A DNA stretch of 50,000 nucleotides from Prorocentrum cordatum (Eukaryota > Sar > Dinophyceae > Prorocentrales > Prorocentraceae). Position 1 is the first letter of the stretch; each line of letters opens with the position of its first letter. A model generated the notes under the pieces. The model saw only the letters and a list, made by a program, of their open reading frames with translations, was not told the DNA's origin and ran no database searches. The DNA lies in the NCBI GenBank assembly GCA_963575745.1, contig CAUYUJ010005613.1, positions 1 through 50,000 of the forward strand, read 5' to 3'. Below, in pieces: positions 1 to 10,756 of this stretch. A program made the position numbers and the translations under genes.

Positions 1-560
1 GGGAAGAGAAGCCAGGCGGGAAGTGGGAAGAGGGAGGCGGGAGAAGGAATGAGAGAGGTTGTGATTGGAGCCCCTGTGCTACGAAACGTCTCAGGCAGAA
101 CGGGCCAGACCATCTCGCGCGCAACATCTTCGAGCCTCGCATTGCGAGGATGGCTCAATCGAAACGGCCCGGACCACCTCGCGAGCGACATCTTGGAGCT
201 CAGTATTGGAAGGATGTCTCAAACGAAACGGGCTGAACAATCTTTCGCACACGTTTTGACAAGTCCACATCGCACTCGCTTCCCGTCAGGCCCTCTCCTA
301 CAACTCCCTTCCTTCTCCCTCCTCCTCCTCCTCCCCCTCCTCCTGCTTGCTCCCTCATGCACATCATCCGCCTCCTCCTTCTCCCTTCCATCTCCTTCTC
401 CTTCTCCTCCTCCTCCTCCTCCTCCTCCTTCTCCTCCTCCTCTTCTTCCCGAACGGCATCTCGAGCCTAAGTTGCGAGTATGTCTTCCCACGTAAACGAG
501 GCTGGACCACCTCGCGCGCGGCATCTCTGACCCCAGAGGTGGCGAAAGACGAATTCTCGG
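1..560. repeat. Composite dispersed repeat, left copy
   Basis: This segment is nearly the same as 26005-26550 in direct orientation, including the purine-rich GGGAAGAGG tract, the GAGAGAGGTTGTGATTGGAG stretch and a T/C-rich tract (about 300-455) with long runs of TCC. The window begins inside the repeat. Open frames across it give only Ser/Pro/Leu-rich or Glu/Gly-rich peptides produced by the TCC runs. I see no gene in it. Confidence 0.8.
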
Positions 561-839
561 CAAACTTGGCTGCGATGCCAAGTCACTCACGGCCGGTCGG
601 GCAGGCACCAAACCTCCTTTGTTCCCCCTCTCACAGCTCCCGAGTTGCGGGCCCATCCTCCGTAGTCTCCGGGCCCTCCTGGGACCTCCTGGGCTTCCTC
701 CTGGGCCTCCTTGTGGCCTCCTGAAGTTCCACCTAGGGTTTCCTGAAGCCGCCCTTGGGGCTCCCAGTGGGGGATATCAACCTGTGGCCGCTTGGCCCCT
801 CAAAATGGATGGGGGAGTCACAAGAGCAGAATAACAAAC
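561..839. other. Unique-looking spacer, no gene seen
   Basis: A short stretch between two blocks of composite repeat. It ends in the CCTCCTGGG-type degenerate repeat (about 650-770). I find no conserved reading frame. Confidence 0.4.
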
Positions 840-1450
840 GAATCCGACCAGACGATTGCAATTAACATGACACGTTCTTATAGGCGGAGGCGGGCCTCCT
901 GGGCTTCCTGGGAGCCTCCTAGGAATCTCCTGGGGACCCCTGGGGCCTGTCTGTCCTGGGCGTCTTGCGGCCTCCTGGAGCTCTCTGGGGCCTCCCCCTC
1001 CTCCTGCCTGCTCCCTCATGCACATCATCCGCCTCCTCCTTCTCCCTTCCATCTCCTCCTCCTCCTCCTCCTTCTCCTCCTCCTCGACCTCCTCTTCATC
1101 CCGCATGCCATATCGGAGCCTAGAGTTGCGAGGATGTCTCCAGCGCAACGGGCTGGACCACCTCGCGCGCGGCATCTCGGACCCCAGAGTTGCGACGATG
1201 TCTCGGGCAAACGTGCTGCGAGGAAGTCTCAGGCGAAACGGGCCGGACCACCTCGAGCGCGGCGTCTCAGAGCTCCGAGTTGCTGGGGCCTCCTGGTGCC
1301 TCCTGGGACCTCCTGGGGACCTCCTGGGGCTTCCTCCTGGGTCTCCTGTGGCCTCCTGGACCCCACCTGGGGCTTCCTAAAGCCTCTTGGGGCGCCCAGG
1401 GGGGATATCAAACCTGTGGCCGTTTGGGCCTCTCCAAATGGGGGGGGGGG
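840..1450. repeat. Composite repeat block with CCTCCTGGGG units
   Basis: Contains a diverged copy of the node ATTAAC-TTGACACGTTCT (about 860-885), the GGCCTCCTGGG short repeat, a TCC tract (1046-1090) and about two diverged units of the 64-bp repeat with the core GGCCGGACCACCTCG. The same order of parts recurs at 26818-27420. Translations resemble collagen-like Pro/Gly text but come from the simple repeat. Confidence 0.75.
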
Positions 1451-1489
1451 GGGCACAATAGCACGACAAATTAGCTTGGCGAAGGGCGC

Positions 1490-4135
1490 AACCATATGCA
1501 GCTGTGAATGCCGCAATTGTGCTGGGTGGTGGCGGACGCATGCGGGCGGTGCCGCTGGGACCTTAGGTGGAGCTCCTATGGGTCCAGCCATGAAGCGCTG
1601 TACTTGGGTGGGTAGACGCAGCAGGAGCAAGGCTGTGTGCAGGTGGTGGCCGACCATGCGGCGTACCGCTGGACCTTTGGTGGAGCTCCCATAAGGGCAC
1701 AAGACCAAGCGCTGTTTGGTATGGGTGAACGCGCAGGAACAATGGCTGGCTGGTGGTGGCGGACGCCAAGCGGGCATGCCACTGGGACCTATTCGTGAGC
1801 TCCACTATGGGCCACAAAGCGCTTACTGGGTGGGTGATACTCAGGCAGGGAGCAAGTGTGCAGGGTGGTGCGGACGCATCGGGCAGTGGCCGCTGGGACC
1901 TTGGTGGAGCTCCCAAGGGGCAACCTATGGTGGGGCCACCCTTATGGGGCCATGAGTGCCTCCGAAGCGTGCGTAGGGATGTGCCAGAAATGGGTGGGAA
2001 ACCGCATGCCAGCGCAGCCACTGAGACCTTCGGTGGAGCTCCCTATGGAGCCACGAAACGTGTGAGGGGTGTGCCGAAATGGGGGGTGGAACCGCATGCG
2101 AGCGCAGCCACTGCGGCGTTCGGTGGAGCTCCCTATGGGGCCACGCGACGTGTGAAGGGCGTGCCGAAAAAGGGGGTGGAACCGCATGCGAGCGCAGCCA
2201 CTGGGGCCTTCGGTGGAGCTCTCTATGGGGCCACGAACCGTGTGAGGGGTGTGCCGACATGGGGGGGGGGAACCACATGCGAGCGCAGCCACTGAAGCGT
2301 TCGGTGGAGCTCCCCATGGAGCCACCCACGAAGCGTGTGAGGGGTGTGCCGAAATGGGGGGTGGAACTGCATGCGGGCGCAGCCATTGGGGTCTTCGGTG
2401 GAGCTCCCTATGGGGCTACGAAACGTGTGAGGGGTGTGCCGAAATTGGGGGTGGAACCACATGCGAGCGCAGCCACTGGGGCCTTCAGTGGAGCTCCGTA
2501 TGGGGCCACGAAACGTGTGAGGGGTGTGCCAGAACGGGGGGTGGAACCGCATGCGGGCGCAGCCACTGGGACCTTCGGTGGAGCTCCCTATGGGGCCACG
2601 AAGCGTGTGAGGGGTGTACCAGAATGGGGGGTGGAACCGCATGCGGGCGCAGCCGCTGGGGTCTTCGGTGGAGCTCCCTATGGGGCCACGAAGCGTGTGA
2701 GGGGTGCTGCCAGAATGGGGGGTTGAACCGCATGCGGGGGCGCAGCCCACTGCGCACTGGGACCGTTCGGTGGAGCTCCCTAATGGGGCCACGAAGCGTG
2801 TGAGGGGTGTGTCCATGTAATGGGGGTGGAAAGGAACCGCATATGCGGGGCGGCAGCCACTGAGGCCCTTTCGGCGTAGCCGCCCTATGAGGCAACGAAG
2901 CGTGTGAGGGGTGTGCCAGAATGGGGGGTGGAACCGCATGCGGGCGCAGCCACTGGGGCCTTCGGTGGAGCTCCCTATGGGGCAACGAAGCGTGTGAGGG
3001 GTGTGCCAGAATGGGGGGTGGAACCGCATGCGGGCGCAGCCACTGGGGCCTTCGGTGGAGCTCCCTATGGGGCCACGAAACGTGTGAGGGGTGTGCCAGA
3101 AAAGGGGGGTGGAACCGCATGCGGGCGCAGCCACTGGGGCCTTCGGTGGAGCTCCCCATGGGGCCACGGTGGAGCTCCCTATAGGGCACCGAAAGCGTTG
3201 TGAGGGGGTGTGCCAGAATGGGGGGTGGAACCGCATGCGGGCGCAGCCACTGGGGCCTTCGGTGGAGCTCCCTATGGGGCCACGAAACGTGTGAGGGGTG
3301 TGCCAGAAAGGGAGGTGGAACCGCATGCGGGCGCAGCCACTGGGGCCTTCGGTGGAGCTCCCTATGGGGCCACGAAACGTGTGAGGGGTGTGCCACAATG
3401 GGGTGTGGAACCGCATGCGGGCGCAGCCACTGGGGCCTTCGGTGGAGCTCCCTATGGGGCCACGAAACGTGTGAGGGGTGTGCCAGAATGGGGGGTGGAA
3501 CCGCATGCGGGCGCAGCCACTGGGGCCTTCGGTGGAGCTCCCTATGGGGCCACGAAACGTGTGAGGGGTGTGCCAGAATGGGGGGTGGAAACGCATGCGG
3601 GCGCAGCCACTGGGGCCTTCGGTGGAGCTCCCTATGGGGCCACGAAACGTGTGAGGGGTGTGCCAGAATGTGGGGTGGAACCGCAAGCGGGCGCAGCCAC
3701 TGGGGCCTTCGGTGGAGCTCCCTATGGGGCCACGAAACGTGTGAGGGGTGTGCCAGAATGGGGGGTGAACCGCATGCGGGCGCAGCCACTGGGGCCTTCG
3801 GTGGAGCTCCTTATGGGGCCACGAAACGTGTGAGGGGTGTGCCAGAATGGGGGGTGAACCGCATGCGGGCGCAGCCACTGGGGCCTTCGGTGGAGCTCCC
3901 TATGGGGCCACGAAACGTGTGAGGGGTGTGCCAGAATGGGGGGTGGAACCGCATGCGGGCGCAGCCACTGGGCGCAGCCACTGGGGCCTTCGGTGGAGCT
4001 CCCTATGGGGCCACGAAACGTGCGAGGGGTGTGCCAGAATGGGGGGTGGAACCGCATGCGGGCGCAGCCACTGGGGCCTTCGGTGGAGCTCCTGATGGGG
4101 CCACGAAGCGTGTGAGGGGTGTGCCAGAATGGGTG
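1490..4135. repeat. 90-bp minisatellite array
   Basis: Units of 90 bp start with GTGCCAGAATGGGGGGTGG and include GGTGGAGCTCCCTATGGGGC. Period was read from GTGCC at 1981, 2071, 2161 and 2251, and from 3481 and 3571. The core (about 1970-4135) holds about 24 units. The right part (2900-4120) is very homogeneous, while 1490-1970 holds older, diverged units. Because 90 is a multiple of three, long open frames exist on both strands, including 551 codons on the minus strand. They translate to 30-residue repeats with no recognisable domain and are not called as genes. Confidence 0.95.
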
Positions 4136-4194
4136 TGGGAGGTGGGGGGGGGGGGAGGAAGGGGGAGGGGGAAGAAGGAGGAGGGAACGCGGGG

Positions 4195-5310
4195 CGACGT
4201 CTCTTCAAAACGAGGACCCAACACCACAGGATGGTTGGGTATAATCAACGAATCGACACCGGATGTGTATTAATTTGACACGTTCTGATAGGCGGCCTCC
4301 TGGGGCCTCCTGGGAGCCTCCTGGGAATCTCCTGGAGACCCCTGGGGCAACCTCCTGGAGCTTCCTCCTGGGCTTCCTGTGGCCTCCTGAACTCCACCTG
4401 AGGTTTCCTGAAGCCTCTTGGGGCTCCCAGGATGGATATCTAACCTGTGGCCGCTTGGGCCCCTCAAAATGGAAGGGCTGGGCACAAGAGCAGGAAAAAT
4501 CAACGAATCGACACCGGATGTGAATTAACTTGACACGTTCTGATAGAGGGCCTCCTGGGGCCTCCTGGGAGCCTCCTGGGAATCTCCTCGGGGCCCCTGG
4601 GGCCTGTCCTGGGCGCCCTGCGGCCTCCTGGACCTCTCTGGGGCCTCCTGAGGCTCGCGGGGTCCCATGGAGGATATGTAACATGTGGTCTTCTGGGCGC
4701 CCAGGCTGGGCCACCTCTCGCGCAGCATCTGAGACCTCAGAGTTGCGAGATTGTCTTGTGCGAAACAGGCCGGACCACCTTGCGCACGGCATCTCAGAGC
4801 TTAGAGTTGCAAGGGCGTCTCAGGCGAGACGGGCCGGACCACCTCGCGCAGGGCATCTCAGAGTTCAGAAGTTCGAGGATGTCTCAGGCGAAACGGGCCG
4901 GACCACCTCTCGCGCGGCATCTCCGAAGTCAGAGTTTCGAGGATGTCTCAAGCGAAACGGGCCGGACCACCTCGCGCAAGGCATCGCAGAGCTCAGAGTT
5001 TCGAGGATGTCTCAGGCGAAACGGCCCGGACCACCTCTCGCACGGCACCTCGGGGCTCAGAGTTTCGAGGGTGTCTCAAGCGAAACGGCCCGGACCACCT
5101 CTCGCGCGGCGTCCCGGAGCGCAACTTTTCGAGGATGTCTCAGGCGAAACAGCCAATCCCAGCAAACTCAGAAACGAGAGTTGTGAGGATGTCTCAAGCG
5201 AAACGGCCAAAACCATAAAATTTGTGTGAGGATGTCTCTGCTCCGACTTCCCTCGGCCGGAGTTAGTTTCTATCACAACAGCACCCCGTTCAGCAAGTTG
5301 TTTGGGGAAA
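4195..5310. repeat. Composite repeat ending in 64-bp tandem units
   Basis: Two nodes with CAACGAATCGACACCGGATG (about 4245 and 4500) are each followed by GGCCTCCTGGGG runs. Then come about seven 64-bp units with AGGATGTCTCAGGCGAAACG; the starts at 4876, 4940 and 5004 give the period. The block finishes with a unique tail ending TTTGGGGAA near 5310. The segment 4245-5310 is a close direct copy of 27428-28698. As 64 is not a multiple of three, the frames rotate and the open frames are not genes. Confidence 0.9.
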
Positions 5311-5329
5311 AAAACAAGTCGCCTGGACG

Positions 5330-5627
5330 CGGGCTTGCTCGGCTGCAGGAGCCCCGCGTCCCTGGCGAACCCGTCGTCCGCGATGCCGTGCATCCGCTCG
5401 GACGTGACGTCCCGCAAGGCGCTGCGGCCCCACCTGTCGCAGACCGAAGCGGCACTGCTGAACAGGTGGTTGGCGAATTTCTTCACCGTCTTGTGCTTCC
5501 GCTCCAGGGGCGAGCACGTGGGCAGCGGCCCGAACTTCGCGATCAGCGCGGGCATGTGCATGAGGCCCGCGCCCGCGCCCGCGCGCCGTGCGAGCGCGCG
5601 GGCGGGGAGCGGCTGCCGCCGCGACGC

Positions 5628-5659
<32 letters not shown>

Positions 5660-7490
5660 GCATCAGCATCATCATCATCGTAATCGTCGTCGTCATCATC
5701 AATCGCAGTCGTCATCGTCGCCGTCGTCATCATCATCGCCGTCGTCATCATCCCCATCATCATCATACTCATCATCGTCCTCATCGTCATCGTCATCATC
5801 ATCCTCATCATCACCCTCGCCCTCCTCGTCGCCGAGCTGCAGCTCGGCGACGCGGGCCGGGGCGGGCGGGAGAGCGGGCGAAGCGATTGCATAATTGAAC
5901 TCCGGCGCCATCGGGCCCTCGCCGCACAAGCGCTCGAACTCGCCCAAGTAGGCCCCCACTGCGCGCTGCAGCGCCGCCGCGTCGACTGGCGCGCGGTGGG
6001 CCTCGACGACGGCCTCAATGACGTCGACCAGCTGGCCGAAACACCGCGCGCGCACCGCCAAGTCGGGCGCCCCGCGCGCCGACGACGCTGCGCGGAAGAA
6101 GTGCTTGAGCCAGGGGGCCAGCGCGAGGCTCTCGGACGCAGTCGCCTTGAAGCTTACGTTCTCCCAATGGCTCTCGGCTCGCTTCGGCGCAAATGCGCCA
6201 ACCGTCCTGCCATCGCAGGGCTTCAGCCCTTTGCGCCCGATGGCGGGCCACTGGAAGGTCTGCGCGGCCTCGCCCAGGACCTTGTACGTGATGCCGTGGT
6301 CTTTCGCCACGCGCATCAGCTGGCCCACGTGGAAGCCGAAGACGCCGCTGGCGAAAATGACGCGCATCACGTCCCACATGCACGTCTCCGCGGCGAGGGC
6401 CCAACCGAGGTCGGTCTCCAAGTCCGCCAGCTTGCCCTTGCTTCTGGGCACCAAGGACAACGCCCGCAGCTGCCTGAAGATGGCCTGCAGGACGGAGACG
6501 ATGCCGGGGGCGAACTTGGTGCTGCCAGCACACGTGCGAGGGACGCCAGTCCCTGTCGGGTCTTTAAGGTGGACCTCGCGGGCGCTTTTTTGCGTCGTGC
6601 ACATTAGTGCGCATGAGGCATGGCTTCAGCCCACCAGACCCTTTGCACCCATATTGCATGGATGACGCCCTCGTCGGCCAGTGTATCCCCTGGCCGCAGA
6701 AACAGGTGCATCGGCCGCCCAGGGCGGCCGACGGTGACGCCCGCGCGCTCCATGTCGTGCTCCCCGCCGAACAGGCCGACGATGGCGCTGGCCAGCCCCG
6801 ACACGCCGCTCACTGCTTTCCTGGCCAGCAAGCTCCGCGCGATGGCAACCTCCATCTACGCGCCCTACAGGGGGGCGCAAGCCGCGCGGCGCTGGATGGG
6901 CTGCGGCCCAGAGCATCGAAGTTTGGATGCTTGGAGTTTGGAGGTTGTGAGGGCGGATTGGCTGCAGCCCAGAGAATGGAGTTTGCGCCGCCCGAGTCGC
7001 GTCCTCGCTGCTCAAGGTCGCTGGGCCGAGCTCGAGGATGCTCCAGTACCAGCGCCAACACTTCCTGTGCAGGGTCTGGGCAAGAGCGTTGCCAGGCATG
7101 ATCTCGTCCGAATAGAGGACGATGGTCCACGGGTCCGGTGGCGCGGGCTGCCGCGTGTTCCAGGCGCCCTCCACGCGCGCGGCGAAGGAGCTGCAGGAGC
7201 TGACCATGTAGTCAAGCATGGCCTGCGCCGGTTGGACCTCGACGTCAAAGTGCCCATCCGGGTCGTTGCTGGGCACCTTTATATCCTTGTGGATCGGGAC
7301 GTAGGCAGTGCGGTGAGCGCGCGACTCGTCTCGCGCCTCCCGCAGGCGGTTGCGGTTGCCGCTCGGCAGCTCCTCGCGCTCAGCTATCTCCAGGAGCGCG
7401 CCTAGCGCTGCTCGGCTGCAGAGCGCCAGGGAGGCGCGCAGCCTGCACAACCCATCATTCGCAGCCTGGCGTCGCAGATCGCGGGCCGTG
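5330..7490 (-). pseudogene. Uncharacterised multicopy-type dinoflagellate gene, probably decayed
   Basis: Minus-strand coding pieces, in order: about 7490-6990 (with PWTIVLYSDEIMPGN and RWYWSILELGP), 6855-6630 (GLFGGEHDMERAGV), 6600-5870 (AAETCMWDVMRVIFASGVF, WPAIGRKGL) and 5590-5330 (HMPALIAKFGPLPT, SPLERKHKTVKKFANHL). I recognise this combination only as a type that recurs in dinoflagellate genomes; a link to transposable elements is a guess. A GAT/GAC tract at 5627-5860 splits the last two pieces. It encodes poly-Asp in one frame and poly-Met in the next, and the frame of the flanking coding sequence changes across it. Pieces near 6860-6990 and 6610 may be introns, the first bounded by GCTGCGGCCCAGAG and GCTGCAGCCCAGAG. 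No function is claimed. Confidence 0.5.
5627..5815. repeat. ATC/GTC microsatellite
   Basis: Long runs of ATC and GTC triplets. Read on the plus strand they give His or Ile runs, on the minus strand Asp or Met runs. The tract lies inside the decayed gene at 5330-7490 and interrupts its frame. Confidence 0.9.
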
Positions 7491-8059
7491 GGGGCCGCGC
7501 CCGCAGGCGCATCAGCGCGCGCGCGCGCAACCGCGCCGCCACGCCGATGGCGGCGCCGCGGGCGGCGCGCGAGCGCGGCGGGGGGCGCGCCCCCAGCGTG
7601 GCTCCCTCAGCACGGCGGCGGGCGCATCGGCATCACTCCCCGTCGCGAATCGTTCCCTCGCCCAATGCTCAATGCCGCGAGCGGCGGCTGCAGCCGCGCT
7701 CGTTGCCGCCGCCGCCGCCGACGTCATCATGCGGTGTCGGCTGCAGCCGCCGTCGGCATCGCCATGCGGCGGCGGCTGCAGCGCGCTCGCGCGCAGCGAC
7801 GGCGGCAGCCGCGCTCGGTCGCATCGGTTGCTACAGCACAGCGTTCGTGCATTGCCGCCGTCGCCGCCGTCGCCATTGTCAACGCCCGCGCCCTATATGC
7901 GACAGTATGCGACCGTGGCGGGCATTCACGGCAGCATGAGTAAGCCCCCGTCATGGTCCATCACGCGGACCTCCTGCGGGCCGTCGGCAAGCAACTCGCA
8001 GGCAAGGCGGGCTTGGCCGCCGCGCCGCTGCAGCGGCGTCTAGCGAGGGCACGCGCAGC
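7491..8059. other. GC-rich stretch, no gene assigned
   Basis: Very GC-rich with many GCCGCC and CGCGCG runs and several CTGCAG-centred palindromes (about 7690, 7740, 7775 and 8025-8039). Open frames on both strands are Arg/Ala/Pro-rich and look compositional. It may be intronic or intergenic. Confidence 0.4.
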
Positions 8060-9333
8060 GGCAGCTGCCGTGATCTACCCATATGCCGATCCTCGAAGAT
8101 CGGCTCATCATAGTGGGCGTAGTAGTCGTACTCGATACCCGCGAGCCTGAAGATCCACGTGCCGTCCAACCACCTGGGCATGGACGACGCGCGACATCCC
8201 GCCCGCGCTGGCGCGTCCCGCCCACCTGCGGGCGACCATGTTTTTGTTGACCACGTTGGCCGTCATCCAATAGAACAGGGTCTTCACTTGTGGGCGCGGC
8301 TGACATTTGAATGACGACGCGGCGGCCCAGCCCCCCGCCCTGCCCAGTCGCTACAGCGCGGGCTGGCGCCACGCTACAGCGCGCGCGCCCTCGCAGTTCC
8401 ACGCCGCTCGGGTCACCAATGAGCGCCGCCAATGGAGGGCCGAGGCGTTGATGTGTCCCGCCCAGCCGTGGACATGCGGGGTGCGCGGTAGGCGCGGAGG
8501 CCACCGACACATTGCGGCGCGGGGTCGGGCGGGCGCGGGCGGGGCGGGGCGGGGTCGCCAACTGAGACGACGCATCTATGCTTGCAGCAACGCTCCCGTG
8601 CCTGCATGTAGCGAAGCGACAGCTCCGCGGGACAGGAAGGGCTGAGGGCGTTAACAATCGTGTGCTGAGCGCGGCGCGCGCACTGGCGAGCCCAATCCTG
8701 CCGTCGCGCCCCCGCGGCGGTTGCGCTAGGCGCGCTCACTTGAGGCATGATGTCGATGCCCGCCCTGGTCGGCGTGATCGGCTCGATCGGAGCCTTGCCG
8801 AGCAGGTAGAGGAACGAGCCCACATCAGCCTGGCTGAGCGGAAAGGGGGGGGCAATGGTGATGGTGATGTGATCGAGCGCGGCACTGAAGCGGCGGGGGA
8901 GATGATGATGCGGAATGGGATGTCGACGGCGGTGGAGGCGTGCAGCTTCAGCTCCAGGGAGGCCCGCCTTCGGCCGCATGCTGAAGTATTTCGTCAGTTT
9001 CTGCTGTGCCTTCACCTTCCCCTTCTGCTGGGCCTTCACCTTGGCGCTGAAGTATTTGGTCAGCAGCTGCTGGGTCTTCACCTTGGTGATGCGGCCGCCG
9101 GGCAGCGGGGTGGCCACGTGGCTCAGGTTGCTGAACCTGATGCGGCAGGCAGCAACCACGCTGACAATACCTGCTACAGCAGGCCAACGATAAAACATGC
9201 TGCAGCATGTAAAACAAAGCGCCTGGCGCAGCCGTCTCCGTAGAGCAACTCGTCGGGAGACATCGTCGAGCGCGCCGCCGCCCGGCGTGCATTCCAATAC
9301 TCCCCGCGCTTGAGGCTCATGGTGGTGTAGTAC
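8060..9333 (-). CDS. Multi-exon hypothetical protein with tandem PIP-box-like motifs
   Basis: Minus-strand exon-like pieces: about 9333-9237 (YYTTMSLKRGEYWNARR), 9170-8965 (IVSVVAACRIRFSNLSHV, then a Lys/Gln-rich part), 8875-8740 (SQADVGSFLYLLGKAPIEP), 8286-8228 (FYWMTANVVNKNMVAR) and 8180-8060 (GTWIFRLAGIEYDYYAHYDE). The second exon carries QQLLTKYF (9072-9049) and QQKLTKYF (9006-8983), both matching the PCNA-interacting pattern Q-x-x-hydrophobic-x-x-aromatic-aromatic, in a basic context. The intron between the first two pieces contains a palindrome at 9195-9210. Exon limits are approximate and joining all five into one gene is inference. A nuclear replication or repair partner is possible, but there is no domain evidence beyond the motifs. 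Confidence 0.45.
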
Positions 9334-9345
9334 CTTTGCTGCAGC

Positions 9346-9772
9346 AGGTAACGCAAAGCGCATGCAGCGCTACGTTCGTTAAGCAAGACGACAAGAACAA
9401 AGAGGGTCCTGGTGGCGCGTGATCCAGTCCAGCTCCCTCATCACCGCCACATCGCCCGCCCCGTGCGACATCGCAACCTCCATCCACTTTGGCTGCACCA
9501 TCGGGCGGCGGCCGCGGCGCAGCTCCAGTGAGGGAGCCCTCGCAAATGTCTGAGCCCTCGTAGATACATATGCAATGGTTGGGGGTGATTGCCGCTGAAG
9601 CTTCAGCTCCAGCGGGGGCTGTGATCGGCGGAGTTGGGAGCTTCAGCTCAAGCGGGGGGGGGGGTCTTCAGCTCCAGGGGGTACGGTTTATACTCAAGAG
9701 CTGAATCAACACACAGATCCGTTGATATAAGCGCAGGCGGCGGCGCCGACGATGACGACGACGACGGCGTCC
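9346..9772. other. Non-coding stretch with AGCTTCAGCTC repeats
   Basis: No convincing exon. The motif AGCTTCAGCTC(C/A)AGCGGGG occurs at about 9599, 9639 and 9665, and related forms occur near 8945 and 10558. These may belong to intron-edge repeats. Confidence 0.4.
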
Positions 9773-10288
9773 TCAGCGAGCGCCCGCGGGGCGCCTCAGC
9801 GCGGCGGCAGGGCGCTTCCTCACGGCAGGCGGCGCACCCTCGGCGTCGGCGGCGGCGGGGCGGCGGCGGGGCGTCATCTTCCCACCCGCCATCGCGGTTG
9901 CGGTGGCGATGCCGTCCGCGGCGTCAGCGTCGTCGTCGGTAGCGGCGCTGGCATTGGCGCTGCCAGCGCTGGCAGCGGCGCTGGTGGCGCCAGCAGCTGG
10001 CGGCGCTGCCAGCGGCGGAGGTGCCCCTGGAGGCCCAATGGCAGCGGCAATGGAGGCCCACACATCCGCCAATGTAGGCGCCACTCCTGTCCCTGATGGC
10101 GGCGGGCGGTTCGCCACGTGGCATCCAATGGTGTGCGGCGCAACCACTGGCGACGTCGACGCCGCGCATCTTGCCATCATCATCTGCATGGCCGCCATAT
10201 CTGCTGCCGGTGGCGGCCCGCTGCTGGCGCCAAGTCCTGCAGGATCATAAATGGGAACAGCGCGCCGTTGCACCGGCAATCGCGGCAA
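9773..10288 (-). CDS. Ala/Pro-rich protein, C-terminal exon with KRPAA motifs
   Basis: The open minus-strand frame ends in TGA at 9773-9775. It reads through MAAMQMMMARCAAS, then PTLADVWASIAAAIGPPG, a poly-Ala/Asp linker and a basic tail with RRRPAAADAEG, RKRPAAAL and RRPAGAR. The KRPAA-type basic tail is shared with the exon at 10757-11344, so both may belong to one gene. The start at 10288 is only the first available codon in frame, and an upstream exon may precede it. Low-complexity proteins of this style are common in dinoflagellates. No function can be read. Confidence 0.4.
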   Translation of the reverse strand: MPRLPVQRRAVPIYDPAGLGASSGPPPAADMAAMQMMMARCAASTSPVVAPHTIGCHVANRPPPSGTGVAPTLADVWASIAAAIGPPGAPPPLAAPPAAGATSAAASAGSANASAATDDDADAADGIATATAMAGGKMTPRRRPAAADAEGAPPAVRKRPAAALRRPAGAR

Positions 10289-10756
10289 CCGACGCGCGCG
10301 CTACCGCTGCAGCGGCAGCCGCACCAACGGCAGTTGCCGATGCAATGGCAAACGCGCGGGTTGGCACACACGCGGTCCTTTAAGCGCACCGTGCGTCGTG
10401 CGAGTGGCCCCGAATGGGTACTTGGGGCGCGCAGCTCCAGGCGCCCCTGACATGGGCACCGACGCGCGCAGCTCCAGCGGCTGGAACGGCGGGACAGCTG
10501 AATCTCGAGCCCTCGCAGCTGCAGCTGCACTGGTTGAAGCCCAATTGGCAATACTGCTGAAGCTTCAGCTGCAGCGGGGAATGCGAGTGGTGGACGGGGT
10601 TTGGCCAGGAGGTTCGATTTCAAGGGCCGCACCAAACCATAGCTTAAGTATAAAGCGCTCGGCTCTAGTCGGCAGGCTGGTCACACGCGCGCGATCGGGT
10701 CGGGACTCCTGCCCGCCGAACCGCTCATGCGCCCCAGCTGCCACCCGCCGCAATTG

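Noticed and set aside
2223-3878. 551-codon open frame on the minus strand and several on plus across 1970-4135
   Set aside because: Produced by a 90-bp tandem repeat whose period is a multiple of three; repeats of 30 residues appear in several frames on both strands and match no domain.
1970-4135. Possible CRISPR array
   Set aside because: Units are contiguous with no unique spacers, and the surrounding DNA is eukaryotic.
4530-5229. Frames with repeated RMSQAKRAGPP and similar text
   Set aside because: They arise from 64-bp units; the phase rotates each unit, so the apparent protein repeat is not maintained in a single frame.
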